From the NCBI RefSeq assembly GCF_000717055.1, contig NZ_JNXI01000006.1, forward strand, positions 238,409 to 302,408: 64,000 nucleotides of DNA, given 5' to 3'. Origin of the DNA: Streptomyces iakyrus (lineage in GTDB: Bacteria; Actinomycetota; Actinomycetes; Streptomycetales; Streptomycetaceae). The position numbers and the translations under genes are program-made. The notes under the pieces are model-generated. The model was not told the origin of the DNA, ran no database searches, and was given only the letters and a program-made list of their open reading frames with translations. Numbering within the stretch: the first letter of the stretch is position 1; each line of letters begins with the position of its first letter. Shown piece by piece: positions 56,989-64,000 of this stretch.

Positions 56989-57399
56989 TTGAACCGCATC
57001 ATCCGCGGAGCCGTCTGCTCCGTCGCAGTGACCGGTCTCGCGTTCGGCCTCAGCTCCTGCTCCGAGGCGGTCGACCAGGTCGACAAGGCCGTGGACGAGA
57101 CCTACGAGGTCACCTACGAGGTCACGGGGAAGAACATCGACTCGATCGAATTCCACGGCGGCGGCGGCAAGGCCATGGATCCGAAGATCGAGACGGTGTC
57201 CAAGCCCGAGCTGCCGTGGAAGAAGACGGTCACGCTGCGCGGCATCATGCCCGCGGCGGTGATGCCGGTCGCCGCGGATCCCGAGGGTGCCCAGCTCACG
57301 TGCAAGATCATCCACAAGGGCAAGGTGCTTGAGGAGCAGAGCGCCGACGGCCTGGTGACCGCGGGCGGCTGCACCGCGGAGTCCCCGGTCACGGGCTGA
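56989..57399 (+). CDS. MmpS-like small lipoprotein
   Basis: A 136-aa exported protein from a TTG start (GGGGGGATCC upstream). N-terminus RIIRGAVCSVAVTGLAFGLSSCSEAV is a lipobox signal. The mature part shows the MmpS-type beta-rich segment YEVTYEVTGKNIDSIEFHG and PWKKTVTLRGIMPAAVMPV. MmpS proteins accompany MMPL transporters in mycobacteria, but no MMPL is adjacent here; the MMPL in this window is 23 kb away. A hairpin follows the stop. Alternative start frames exist but only the TTG gives a normal signal peptide. Confidence 0.65.
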   Translation: MNRIIRGAVCSVAVTGLAFGLSSCSEAVDQVDKAVDETYEVTYEVTGKNIDSIEFHGGGGKAMDPKIETVSKPELPWKKTVTLRGIMPAAVMPVAADPEGAQLTCKIIHKGKVLEEQSADGLVTAGGCTAESPVTG

Positions 57400-57415
57400 A
57401 CCGGGGCAGGACCGA

Positions 57416-57449
57416 TGGGAAGGCGCGGCCTGCGGGCTGCGCCTTTCCC
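57416..57449 (+). terminator. hairpin after MmpS-like gene
   Basis: GGGAAGGCGCGGCC and GGGCTGCGCCTTTCCC pair with a small bulge around a TGC loop, 17 bp after the stop. Confidence 0.55.
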
Positions 57450-57511
57450 GTGTGCCGGCCGAACCGGTGCCGTCGGTGGCATCCGTGCGGTTCTCCGGAC
57501 GCCCGCGGCCT

Positions 57512-58510
57512 TCACCGGCGTCGCTCGCCCAACACCGCTTCCAGCCAGTCCAGTTGACGCCGCACCTGTACCGCGTCACCCCCCTCGTGCCCGTTGAACG
57601 GATACGCGTGGATCTCCTTGCGCGGGTCCGTCCCCGTCAGCTCGGCGTACCGGTTGAAGGCGGCGTACGTCCCGCTCGGCGGGCACACCGTGTCCCGCAG
57701 TCCCACCCCGAAATGAGCCGGAGCCTGCGCGCGCCGGGCGAAGGAGACGCCCTCGACGTAGGACAGGGTGCGACAGGCCGCGTGCTCGGCGCCCCGGTGG
57801 ACGGACAGGTACGCGGCGATCTCGCCGTACGGGCCCACGTCGGTGAGGTCGAGGGCGCGGCGGATGCCGCACAGCAGGGGCGCGGTGACCAGCACGGCCG
57901 CCAGGTCCGGGACGAGCCCCGCCACCGCCAGGGCCAGTCCTCCGCCCTGGCTGTTGCCGACCGCCACGGTCCGCCCCGGATCGACGCCGGGCAGCCCCCG
58001 CACCGCCGCGACCGCCCGCACCGCGTCCGTGATCAGGCGCCGGTAGTGGTAGTCCGCGGCGGAGAGCAGCCCGCGCACCGCCGGCCCGGGCCCGCCCGGC
58101 GCGGCGGCGTGGGGATCGGGCGTGTCACCGCCGCACCCGTACTGGTCGCCCTGGCCGCGGTTGTCCATGAGCAGATGCGCGTACCCGGCGTTGACCCAGG
58201 TGAGGCGTTCATGGGGGAGCCCCCGGCCGCGCCCGTACCCGGCGAACTCGACGACGGCCGGGAGCGGTTCGTCTGCCCCGGCAGGCAGGCTGAACCACGC
58301 CCGCACCGGGTCGCCCGCGAAACCCCGGAACGTCACGTCCCAGGTCTGCGTCAGCCGCAGTCCCGTCTCCACCGGCCGCACCGACACCACGGCGTCCGTC
58401 TGTCCGGCTTCCTTCAGCGTGCTCGTCCAGAACGCGTCGAAGTCGGCGGGCTCCGCGATGTCCGGGCGGTGGCGCTCCAGTTCGGTCAGGGGCAGGTCGA
58501 ACGCGGGCAC
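57512..58510 (-). CDS. acetyl xylan esterase (AXE1/cephalosporin-C deacetylase family)
   Basis: A 332-aa alpha/beta-hydrolase. The catalytic Ser is in VAVGNSQGGGLALAVAG, Asp in ARRAQAPAHFGVGLRDTVCPPSGTYAAFN and His in YPFNGHEGG; the nucleophile elbow and DNRGQGDQYG loop are typical of AXE1 family (CE7) esterases. CE7 enzymes deacetylate xylo-oligosaccharides, usually inside the cell; no signal peptide is seen, which agrees. Divergent from the CUT1 transporter operon, sharing a 231-bp promoter region with a xylanase-type CGAAAGTTTCG element. Confidence 0.88.
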   Translation of the reverse strand: MPAFDLPLTELERHRPDIAEPADFDAFWTSTLKEAGQTDAVVSVRPVETGLRLTQTWDVTFRGFAGDPVRAWFSLPAGADEPLPAVVEFAGYGRGRGLPHERLTWVNAGYAHLLMDNRGQGDQYGCGGDTPDPHAAAPGGPGPAVRGLLSAADYHYRRLITDAVRAVAAVRGLPGVDPGRTVAVGNSQGGGLALAVAGLVPDLAAVLVTAPLLCGIRRALDLTDVGPYGEIAAYLSVHRGAEHAACRTLSYVEGVSFARRAQAPAHFGVGLRDTVCPPSGTYAAFNRYAELTGTDPRKEIHAYPFNGHEGGDAVQVRRQLDWLEAVLGERRR

Positions 58511-58696
58511 GGCGGCACCTCGCAGGAGTCGGTGGTCATCCAGAAACTTGCGACGGTCACAGGGGGTCGACCTCAGAGGTCTACCCAGCTTCGACGGTGT
58601 TCCAACGCGCCTCAGACGTCCCGCCTGAGTCCCGCAGCACCCATTGACAGCGCTTTCTGAGGCCCATAAGTTGCCGCGAAGTTACCGGTAGAAGCT

Positions 58697-58707
58697 CGAA
58701 AGTTTCG
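58697..58707. promoter_or_regulatory. xylanase-type palindromic element
   Basis: CGAAAGTTTCG, a palindrome like the CGAAA(N)TTTCG elements described upstream of Streptomyces xylanase genes. A degenerate AGAAACTTGCG lies near 58542. It is between the divergent AXE1 and ABC permease genes. Confidence 0.45.
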
Positions 58708-58741
58708 GTTCCGCGTCCCATGCCCACGGGAGGCCCGAGCA

Positions 58742-59734
58742 ATGAGCACGTCCACCACACCGGCCCCGCCGGGCACCCAGGACCCGCCTCCGGCCCGGGC
58801 CGCACCCCGCCGCGGCAGACGGACGCCCGCCCGGACCGGCTGGCGGCGGGCGCTGCGCCGCGACTGGCAGTTGTACTCGCTGGCGATCCTGCCGCTGCTG
58901 TTCTTCCTGGTCTTCCGCTACCTGCCGATGATCGGCAACGTGATCGCCTTCCGGCGCTTCGAGCCCGGAGGGTCGATCTTCGGCGAGGAGTGGGTGGGGC
59001 TGCGCTATGTGCAGATGTTCCTCAACGACCCCACCTTCTGGCAGGTGTTCCGCAACACCCTGTGGATCGGCGGGCTCACGCTGCTGTTCTGCTTCCCGGT
59101 GCCGATCGTGCTGGCGCTGCTGCTGAACGAGGTGCGCCGGCGCTCCCTGAAGCGGTTCGTGCAGTCGGTGTCGTACCTGCCGCACTTCCTGTCGATCGTC
59201 ATCGTCGCGGGCATCACGATGCAGATGCTCGCCAGTGACGGACCCCTCAACCACGTCCTCGGCCGGCTCGGCCACGAACCCATCCGCTTCATCCAGGAAC
59301 CCGAGTGGTTCCGCACGATCTACGTGGGCTCGGAGATCTGGCAGACCGCAGGCTGGGGCACGATCCTCTACCTCGCCGCGCTCACCACGATCGACGAGGA
59401 CCTGTACGAGGCGGCGCGGATCGACGGCGCCAACCGCTGGCAGCAGATCTGGCACGTCACCCTGCCCGGCATCCGGCCCACCATGGTCACGCTGCTGATC
59501 CTCAACATCGGCACGTTCATGGCGGTCGGGTTCGAGAAGGTCCTGCTGCTGTACAACCCGCTGACGTACCCGACCGCCGATGTGATCTCGACGTACGTCT
59601 ACCGGGCCGGTGTGGAGTCCAACAGCTTCAGCTACGCCGCCGCCATCGGACTGTTCGAGGCGGTCATCGGCCTGGTCCTCATCACATCCGCCAACCAGCT
59701 CTCGCGTCGCACAGTGGGGACGAGCCTGTGGTGA
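58742..59734 (+). CDS. CUT1 sugar ABC transporter permease (LplB-like)
   Basis: A 330-aa inner-membrane permease of the MalF-type family with six TM segments after a 45-residue basic cytoplasmic N-terminus. The EAA loop is EAARIDGANRWQQIWHVTLP near residue 225. Similar to LplB permeases for oligosaccharide uptake. It is first of a five-gene operon; the stop overlaps the GTG of the next permease. Substrate is probably a plant-wall oligosaccharide given AXE1 and GH42 neighbours. Confidence 0.9.
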   Translation: MSTSTTPAPPGTQDPPPARAAPRRGRRTPARTGWRRALRRDWQLYSLAILPLLFFLVFRYLPMIGNVIAFRRFEPGGSIFGEEWVGLRYVQMFLNDPTFWQVFRNTLWIGGLTLLFCFPVPIVLALLLNEVRRRSLKRFVQSVSYLPHFLSIVIVAGITMQMLASDGPLNHVLGRLGHEPIRFIQEPEWFRTIYVGSEIWQTAGWGTILYLAALTTIDEDLYEAARIDGANRWQQIWHVTLPGIRPTMVTLLILNIGTFMAVGFEKVLLLYNPLTYPTADVISTYVYRAGVESNSFSYAAAIGLFEAVIGLVLITSANQLSRRTVGTSLW

Positions 59735-60600
59735 AGCCGAGCCGTGCCTACCGGGTCTTCCAGGGCGTCAACGGGGTGATCCTCACCCTCGTCGTGCTGG
59801 TGACCCTGTATCCCTTCGCCAACATCCTCGCGCGGTCCTTCAGCGGGGAGCGGCAGATCCGGGCCGGTGAGGTGACCCTGCTGCCCAAGGGATTCAACCT
59901 CACCACCTACAAGATCGTGTTCCAGGACTCGGTGTTCTGGCGGAACTACGGCAACACCGTGCTGTACACGGTCGTGGCGACGGCCGTGGCCATGGTCCTG
60001 ACGACGTGCTACGCCTACGTGCTGTCGAAGAAGCACCTCAAGGGCCGTGGCGTGCTCGTCGGCATCGCCGTGTTCACGATGTTCTTCACCGGCGGCCTCA
60101 TCCCGAACTACATCCTGGTCACCAGCCTCGGACTGAAGAACAGCGTCTGGGCGATCGCCCTGCCGAACGCGATCAGCGTCTTCAACCTGCTGGTGATGAA
60201 GGCCTTCTTCGAGAACCTGCCGGCCGAACTGGAGGAGGCCGCGCAGATCGACGGCCTGAGCACGTACGGCGTCCTCCTCAGGATCGTCCTGCCGTTGTCC
60301 AAGGCGGTCGTGGCGACGATGGTGCTCTTCTACTCGGTGTCCTTCTGGAACTCCTGGTTCAGCGCGTTCCTCTACATGGACCGGACCGATCTGATGCCGG
60401 TCACGGTCTACCTGCGCAACCTCATCCAGGGCGCCACGGGCGGCGGCAACGCGGGCGCGGGCACCGAGCAGCTCAGCCAGGTCGGCGCGAACATCCAGTC
60501 CGTGACCATCGTGCTCACCGCCCTGCCGATCCTCTGCGTGTACCCGTTCGTCCAGCGCTACTTCGTCTCGGGCGTGATGCTCGGCGCGGTCAAGGGCTGA
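59731..60600 (+). CDS. CUT1 sugar ABC transporter permease (LplC/YtcP-like)
   Basis: A 289-aa MalG-type permease with six TM segments. The EAA loop ELEEAAQIDGLSTYGVLLRIVLP is about residue 170. GTG 59731 overlaps the upstream stop (GTGA); GTG 59728 is also in frame. It pairs with the preceding permease; no ATPase is encoded, so it should share the common MsiK ATPase, as most Streptomyces CUT1 systems do. Confidence 0.9.
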   Translation: MKPSRAYRVFQGVNGVILTLVVLVTLYPFANILARSFSGERQIRAGEVTLLPKGFNLTTYKIVFQDSVFWRNYGNTVLYTVVATAVAMVLTTCYAYVLSKKHLKGRGVLVGIAVFTMFFTGGLIPNYILVTSLGLKNSVWAIALPNAISVFNLLVMKAFFENLPAELEEAAQIDGLSTYGVLLRIVLPLSKAVVATMVLFYSVSFWNSWFSAFLYMDRTDLMPVTVYLRNLIQGATGGGNAGAGTEQLSQVGANIQSVTIVLTALPILCVYPFVQRYFVSGVMLGAVKG

Positions 60601-60640
60601 CGCGGCTTCCCCGACTCGTCTACGGAACAAAGGAGTCTCC

Positions 60641-62302
60641 GTGCAGAAGCAGAACGCAGGACAGCTCTCGCGGCGCCAGATCCTCGCCGCCGCCGGGTTC
60701 GTCGGCCTCGCCACGGTCACCGGCTGCGGCAGCGGCGACGACGGCGGGGACGGCAAGGACCTGTCCAGGAAGCAGAACGGGGCGATGAAGAACTACCGGG
60801 CCGGGCAGCAGTTCAAGGCCGCCGAGCCGCTGTCCTTCTCGGTGCTGCACAACAACAACCCCGTCTACCCCATGAAGGACGGCTGGCTGTTCTGGAAGGA
60901 GCTCACCGAGCGCACCGGCGTGACCCTCAAGCCGGTCGACGTCCCGCTCGCCGACTACGAGAAGAAGCGCAGCGTCCTCATCGGGGCCGGGGACGCCCCG
61001 TTCCTCATCCCGAAGACGTACCACCCCTCCGAGGTCGCCTTCGTCTCCTCGGGCGCAGTCCTGCCGGTCAGCGACTACGTCAAGCTGATGCCCAACTTCC
61101 GCGAGAAGGTGCGCAAGTGGAAGCTGGAACCCGAGCTCGACTCCATCCGCCAGTCCGACGGCAAGTACTACCTGCTGCCCGGGCTGCACGAGAAGGCCAA
61201 GGCCGGCTACTCGCTGTCCTTCCGCACGGACGTCCTGGACAGGCACGGCCTCACCCTTCCCACCACGTGGGACGAGGTGTACGACGTCCTCAAGGCACTC
61301 AAGGACGAGCACCCCGGCACGTACCCCTTCTCCGACCGCTGGAGCACCAACACCCCCTTCCCTTGCGGCGCCCTGTTCAGCTATCTCGGCCAGGCCTTCG
61401 GTGTCAGGGCCGGCTGGACGTACGACAACATCAGCTTCGACCACAAGGCGCAGAAGTACGTCTTCACCGGCGCCCAGGACGGCTACCGCCAGATGGTCGA
61501 GTACCTGCGCAGACTCGTCGCCGAGAAGCTCATGGACCCCGAGAGCTTCAGCCAGACCGACGACCAGGCCGTGCAGAAGCTCCTCGCGGAGAAGTGCTAC
61601 GCGATGAGCGCCAACCCGCAGGAGCTGGTGCAGAACTACCGCTACAACCTGGAGAAGCAGGTCGAGGGCGCGAAGATCGAGATGGTCCCGGTGCCGCTCG
61701 GACCCGCCGGGCCCGTGGTGCTCGGCGGCAGTCGCCTGGAGAACGGCGTGATGATCTTCAGCAAGGCGCTGAAGAGCGACAGCTTCGTCGCCATGATGCA
61801 GTTCGTGGACTGGCTCTGGTACTCGGACGAGGGCCAGCGACTGGCCCGCTGGGGCGTCGAGGGCACCACCTACACCCGCTCGGGAAGCCAGTACAGGCTC
61901 AAGCCCGGCATCAGCCTCATGGGCTCCGACCCGGACGCCCCGAAGGACATGCAGAAGGACTACGGCTTCTATAACGGCGTCTTCGCATACGGCGGCAGCT
62001 GGGAACTCGTCTCCTCGATGTTCGGCCCGGACGAGAAGAAGTTCCAGGCCGCCATGGCCCGGCGCGAGCAACTGCCCATCGACCCCGCCCACCCGCTCCA
62101 GTCGTTCGAGCAGGAACAGGCGACCCTCTGGGACACCCCGCTGAAGGACACCGTCATCCAGAACACCCTCCGGTTCGTCCTCGGCAAGCGCCCGCTGTCC
62201 CAGTGGGACGCCTACCTCGCCGAGCTGAAGTCGAAAAACATGCAGCAGCTCGTCGACCTGCACAACAAGGCGTACGAGCGCTTCCGGAAGGAGAACGGGT
62301 GA
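60641..62302 (+). CDS. LplA-like oligosaccharide-binding lipoprotein
   Basis: A 553-aa extracellular solute-binding protein with a Tat-like lipoprotein signal (LSRRQILAAAGFVGLATVTGC: twin Arg followed by lipobox). The LplA type is longer than usual MalE proteins. GTG 60641 has AAGGAG 7 bp upstream. It feeds the two permeases encoded directly before it. Binding specificity cannot be read from sequence. Confidence 0.9.
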   Translation: MQKQNAGQLSRRQILAAAGFVGLATVTGCGSGDDGGDGKDLSRKQNGAMKNYRAGQQFKAAEPLSFSVLHNNNPVYPMKDGWLFWKELTERTGVTLKPVDVPLADYEKKRSVLIGAGDAPFLIPKTYHPSEVAFVSSGAVLPVSDYVKLMPNFREKVRKWKLEPELDSIRQSDGKYYLLPGLHEKAKAGYSLSFRTDVLDRHGLTLPTTWDEVYDVLKALKDEHPGTYPFSDRWSTNTPFPCGALFSYLGQAFGVRAGWTYDNISFDHKAQKYVFTGAQDGYRQMVEYLRRLVAEKLMDPESFSQTDDQAVQKLLAEKCYAMSANPQELVQNYRYNLEKQVEGAKIEMVPVPLGPAGPVVLGGSRLENGVMIFSKALKSDSFVAMMQFVDWLWYSDEGQRLARWGVEGTTYTRSGSQYRLKPGISLMGSDPDAPKDMQKDYGFYNGVFAYGGSWELVSSMFGPDEKKFQAAMARREQLPIDPAHPLQSFEQEQATLWDTPLKDTVIQNTLRFVLGKRPLSQWDAYLAELKSKNMQQLVDLHNKAYERFRKENG

Positions 62303-62339
62303 TCAGCGTTCCCGACGCGCCCTGCCGGGGGGCCGCAGC

Positions 62340-63023
62340 ATGAGCACCGTAGGCGCCTCCGCCTTCGGAACCGGGACCCTCTCCCGCGCCTCCGCCCTCG
62401 TCCACACCCTGCTGACCGTCGAGGCGCTGCTCCTCCTCACCGCCTCCCCGGGCCTGGCCGCACTGCTGCTGCTCGACCCCGCCGCCGCCAACCTCCCCCT
62501 CGCGGCCCTGTGCCTGCTGCCCCTCGGGCCCGCCCTGTCCGCCGCGCTCTACGCCCTCCACCACCGCAGCCGCGACCTCACCGAACTGCACCCGGCCCGC
62601 GCCTACCTGCGCGGCCTGCGGCTCAACGCCGTACCGGCACTGAAGCTCTGGATCCCCCTGCTGGTCTGGCTGACGGTCATCGCTTTCACCCTCACGCACT
62701 TCTCCGCCACCGGCCTGCCCGGCTGGTGGGCGCTGCTGCTCGCGGCGATCGGCGCCGGCTGCCTCCTGTGGGGTGCTCACGCACTCGTCCTCACCTCGCT
62801 CTTCGCCTTCCGCGCCCGGGACACCGCCCGCCTCGCCGCGTACTTCCTGTTCCGGCACGGCCGCGCTACCCTCGCCGTCGCCTCCCTGCTGGTCCTGACG
62901 GCCGCGTTGGCGGCCCTGCTGACCGAGGCCCTGCCGGCCCTGCTGGCCGCCCCGCTGCTGCTGTCCCTGCTGCACGGCAGCCGCCCGGTGATCGCCGAGA
63001 CGCGGAAGGACTTCACCGCATGA
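62340..63023 (+). CDS. YesL/DUF624 membrane protein
   Basis: A 227-aa integral membrane protein with about five TM segments, of the YesL/DUF624 family that commonly accompanies LplABC-type oligosaccharide transporters and GH genes. Its role is unknown, perhaps transporter assembly. The stop overlaps the GH42 ATG (ATGA), supporting operon membership. Confidence 0.7.
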   Translation: MSTVGASAFGTGTLSRASALVHTLLTVEALLLLTASPGLAALLLLDPAAANLPLAALCLLPLGPALSAALYALHHRSRDLTELHPARAYLRGLRLNAVPALKLWIPLLVWLTVIAFTLTHFSATGLPGWWALLLAAIGAGCLLWGAHALVLTSLFAFRARDTARLAAYFLFRHGRATLAVASLLVLTAALAALLTEALPALLAAPLLLSLLHGSRPVIAETRKDFTA

Positions 63024-63901
63024 GGCACAAGATCCGCTACGGCGGCGACTACAACCCCGAGCAGTGGCCCGAGGAGGTCTGGGACGAGGACCACCGCCTG
63101 TTCACCCGGGCCGGCATCGACACCCTCACCGTCGGCGTCTTCACCTGGTCCCTCACCCAACCCGGCCCGGACGCCTACGACTTCACGGTCCTGGACCGCA
63201 TCCTGGACCGCGCGGTGGCCGAGGGCCGCCAGGTCTGCCTGGCCACCGGCACCGCCGCCCTCCCGCCCTGGCTCGCCAAGCGGCACCCCGAGGTCAACCG
63301 CACCGACTTCGAGGGCCGCCGCCACCGCTACGGCCAGCGCCACAACTTCTGCCCCAGTTCACCGGCGTACCGCGACCACGCCACCGCGCTGGCCTCCCGG
63401 CTCGCCGAACGCTACGCGCCCCACCCGGCCCTGCTCGCCTGGCACATCAACAACGAGTACGGCGGGGCCTGTTACTGCGACCTGTGCGCCGAGGCGTTCC
63501 GGCAGTGGCTCCGGAACCGGCACGGCACCCTCGACGCCCTCAACGACGCCTGGTGGACCACCTTCTGGTCGCACCGCTACACCGACTGGGACCAGATCGA
63601 GCCGCCGAACGCCCTCACCGAGCACTGGCGCGGCCCGGACCACACCGCCTTCCAGGGCATCACGCTCGACTACCTCCGCTTCACCACCGACGCGCTCCTC
63701 GGCTGCTTCCTGGCCGAGAAGGAGGCGATCCGCGCCCATGACCCGGACACACCCGTCACGACCAACCTCATGGGCCTCTTCCGCCCCCTCGACTACCACC
63801 GCTGGGCGCCGCACCTGGACTTCGCCTCCTGGGACAACTATCCGCCCCTCGACGCGCCGCCGACCCGTCCCGCCCTCGCCCACGACCTGATGCGCGGCCT
63901 T
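63020..63901 (+). pseudogene. GH42 beta-galactosidase, truncated by IS insertion
   Basis: The first 293 or so residues of a GH42 enzyme: IRYGGDYNPEQWPEEVW at the start, AWHINNEYGGACYCDLC with the acid/base Glu, FWSHRYTDWDQI and ASWDNYPPL. After MRGL the frame enters foreign sequence and stops at 63931. The nucleophile Glu and C-terminal half are lost, so it cannot be active as read. Before the insertion it would have cleaved galactosides or arabinopyranosides imported by the upstream transporter. Confidence 0.9.
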
Positions 63902-64000
63902 AGAGGTCGTCTCAACTGGCTTGATCACTAGGCTGTCTGCCGCGATGGAGTGGGTGGGACGTCTGGTTCCGGACGGGCTGTGGGAACTGTTTCAGCGGGT
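63902..64000 (+). mobile_element. left end of an IS5-type insertion sequence
   Basis: The sequence changes at about 63902 (AGAGGTCGTCTCAACTGG, probable terminal inverted repeat). An ORF starts at 63945: MEWVGRLVPDGLWELFQRV, the N-terminus of IS5-family Streptomyces transposases (VxRLVPDxLWxLFQRVVPP). It runs out of the window, so the element's right end and target duplication are not visible. Confidence 0.8.

Noticed and set aside
56803..57399. Longer 198-aa start for the MmpS-like protein
   Set aside because: The extra N-terminus is Arg/Pro-rich and would bury the lipobox signal; TTG 56989 gives a normal signal peptide.

Overview
The window is very high G+C actinobacterial DNA. It has GTG/TTG starts, tight 4-bp stop/start overlaps, and an aconitase and an NphT7/mevalonate set that look Streptomyces-like. 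I read it as a Streptomyces chromosome or close relative. Nothing was searched; all calls come from reading translations and motifs.

Layout. (1) 1-12.4 kb, ordinary flank: a methyltransferase with a Zur-like box, a three-gene operon of PLP enzymes, a mannose-6-phosphate isomerase-like protein, a secreted protein, a DUF488 protein, an HTH/MurA-like fusion, a small DUF4236 protein, and aconitase under a palindrome and an iron box. (2) 12.4-13.8 kb: an IS256-type transposase remnant and a solitary heme A synthase gene. (3) 13.98-18.82 kb, + strand: a compact lasso-peptide operon. It holds a 40-aa precursor (predicted core WYGWASNDGEGVAII), a cyclase, an RRE (PqqD-like) protein and a B2 protease, followed by two coupled tailoring genes: an Fe(II)/2-oxoglutarate oxygenase and a DMATS-type aromatic prenyltransferase. 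(4) 19.4-26.9 kb, - strand: a full mevalonate operon with NphT7-type acetoacetyl-CoA synthase, HMG-CoA synthase and reductase, type 2 IPP isomerase and three kinase/decarboxylase genes. (5) 27.1-39.3 kb, - strand: phenazine genes phzE, D, C, two PhzA/B homologues, phzG and phzF, with an MMPL exporter, an FAD monooxygenase, a 67-codon linker ORF and an ABBA phenazine prenyltransferase resembling PpzP/EpzP (endophenazine type). (6) 39.4-46.5 kb: an IspH-polyprenyl diphosphate synthase fusion, a dxs/ispG chimeric pseudogene, a SARP regulator with an unusual N-terminal extension, and a class II terpene cyclase-like protein. (7) 47.3-64 kb, carbohydrate flank: a lone sugar-binding lipoprotein, a xylose-type ABC transporter coupled to a large SpoIIE phosphatase, an AA10 LPMO with an apparent frameshift and CebR-type boxes, an MmpS-like lipoprotein, an acetyl xylan esterase, and a CUT1 transporter operon ending in a GH42 gene cut by an IS element at the window edge.

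How it fits together. The mevalonate operon makes IPP and DMAPP in one place. DMAPP can feed the phenazine prenyltransferase directly, and the IspH-fused synthase can extend it for the cyclase-like protein, so a prenylated or meroterpenoid phenazine is expected. The lasso operon sits next to the same DMAPP source and carries its own Trp-type prenyltransferase, with two Trp and one Tyr in the predicted core. A prenylated, perhaps hydroxylated, lasso peptide is therefore the most interesting hypothesis here. Fragments (a DAHP synthase tail at 19.1 kb, dxs/ispG at 42 kb, a hemerythrin tail at 47.3 kb) mark past rearrangement at the cluster borders.
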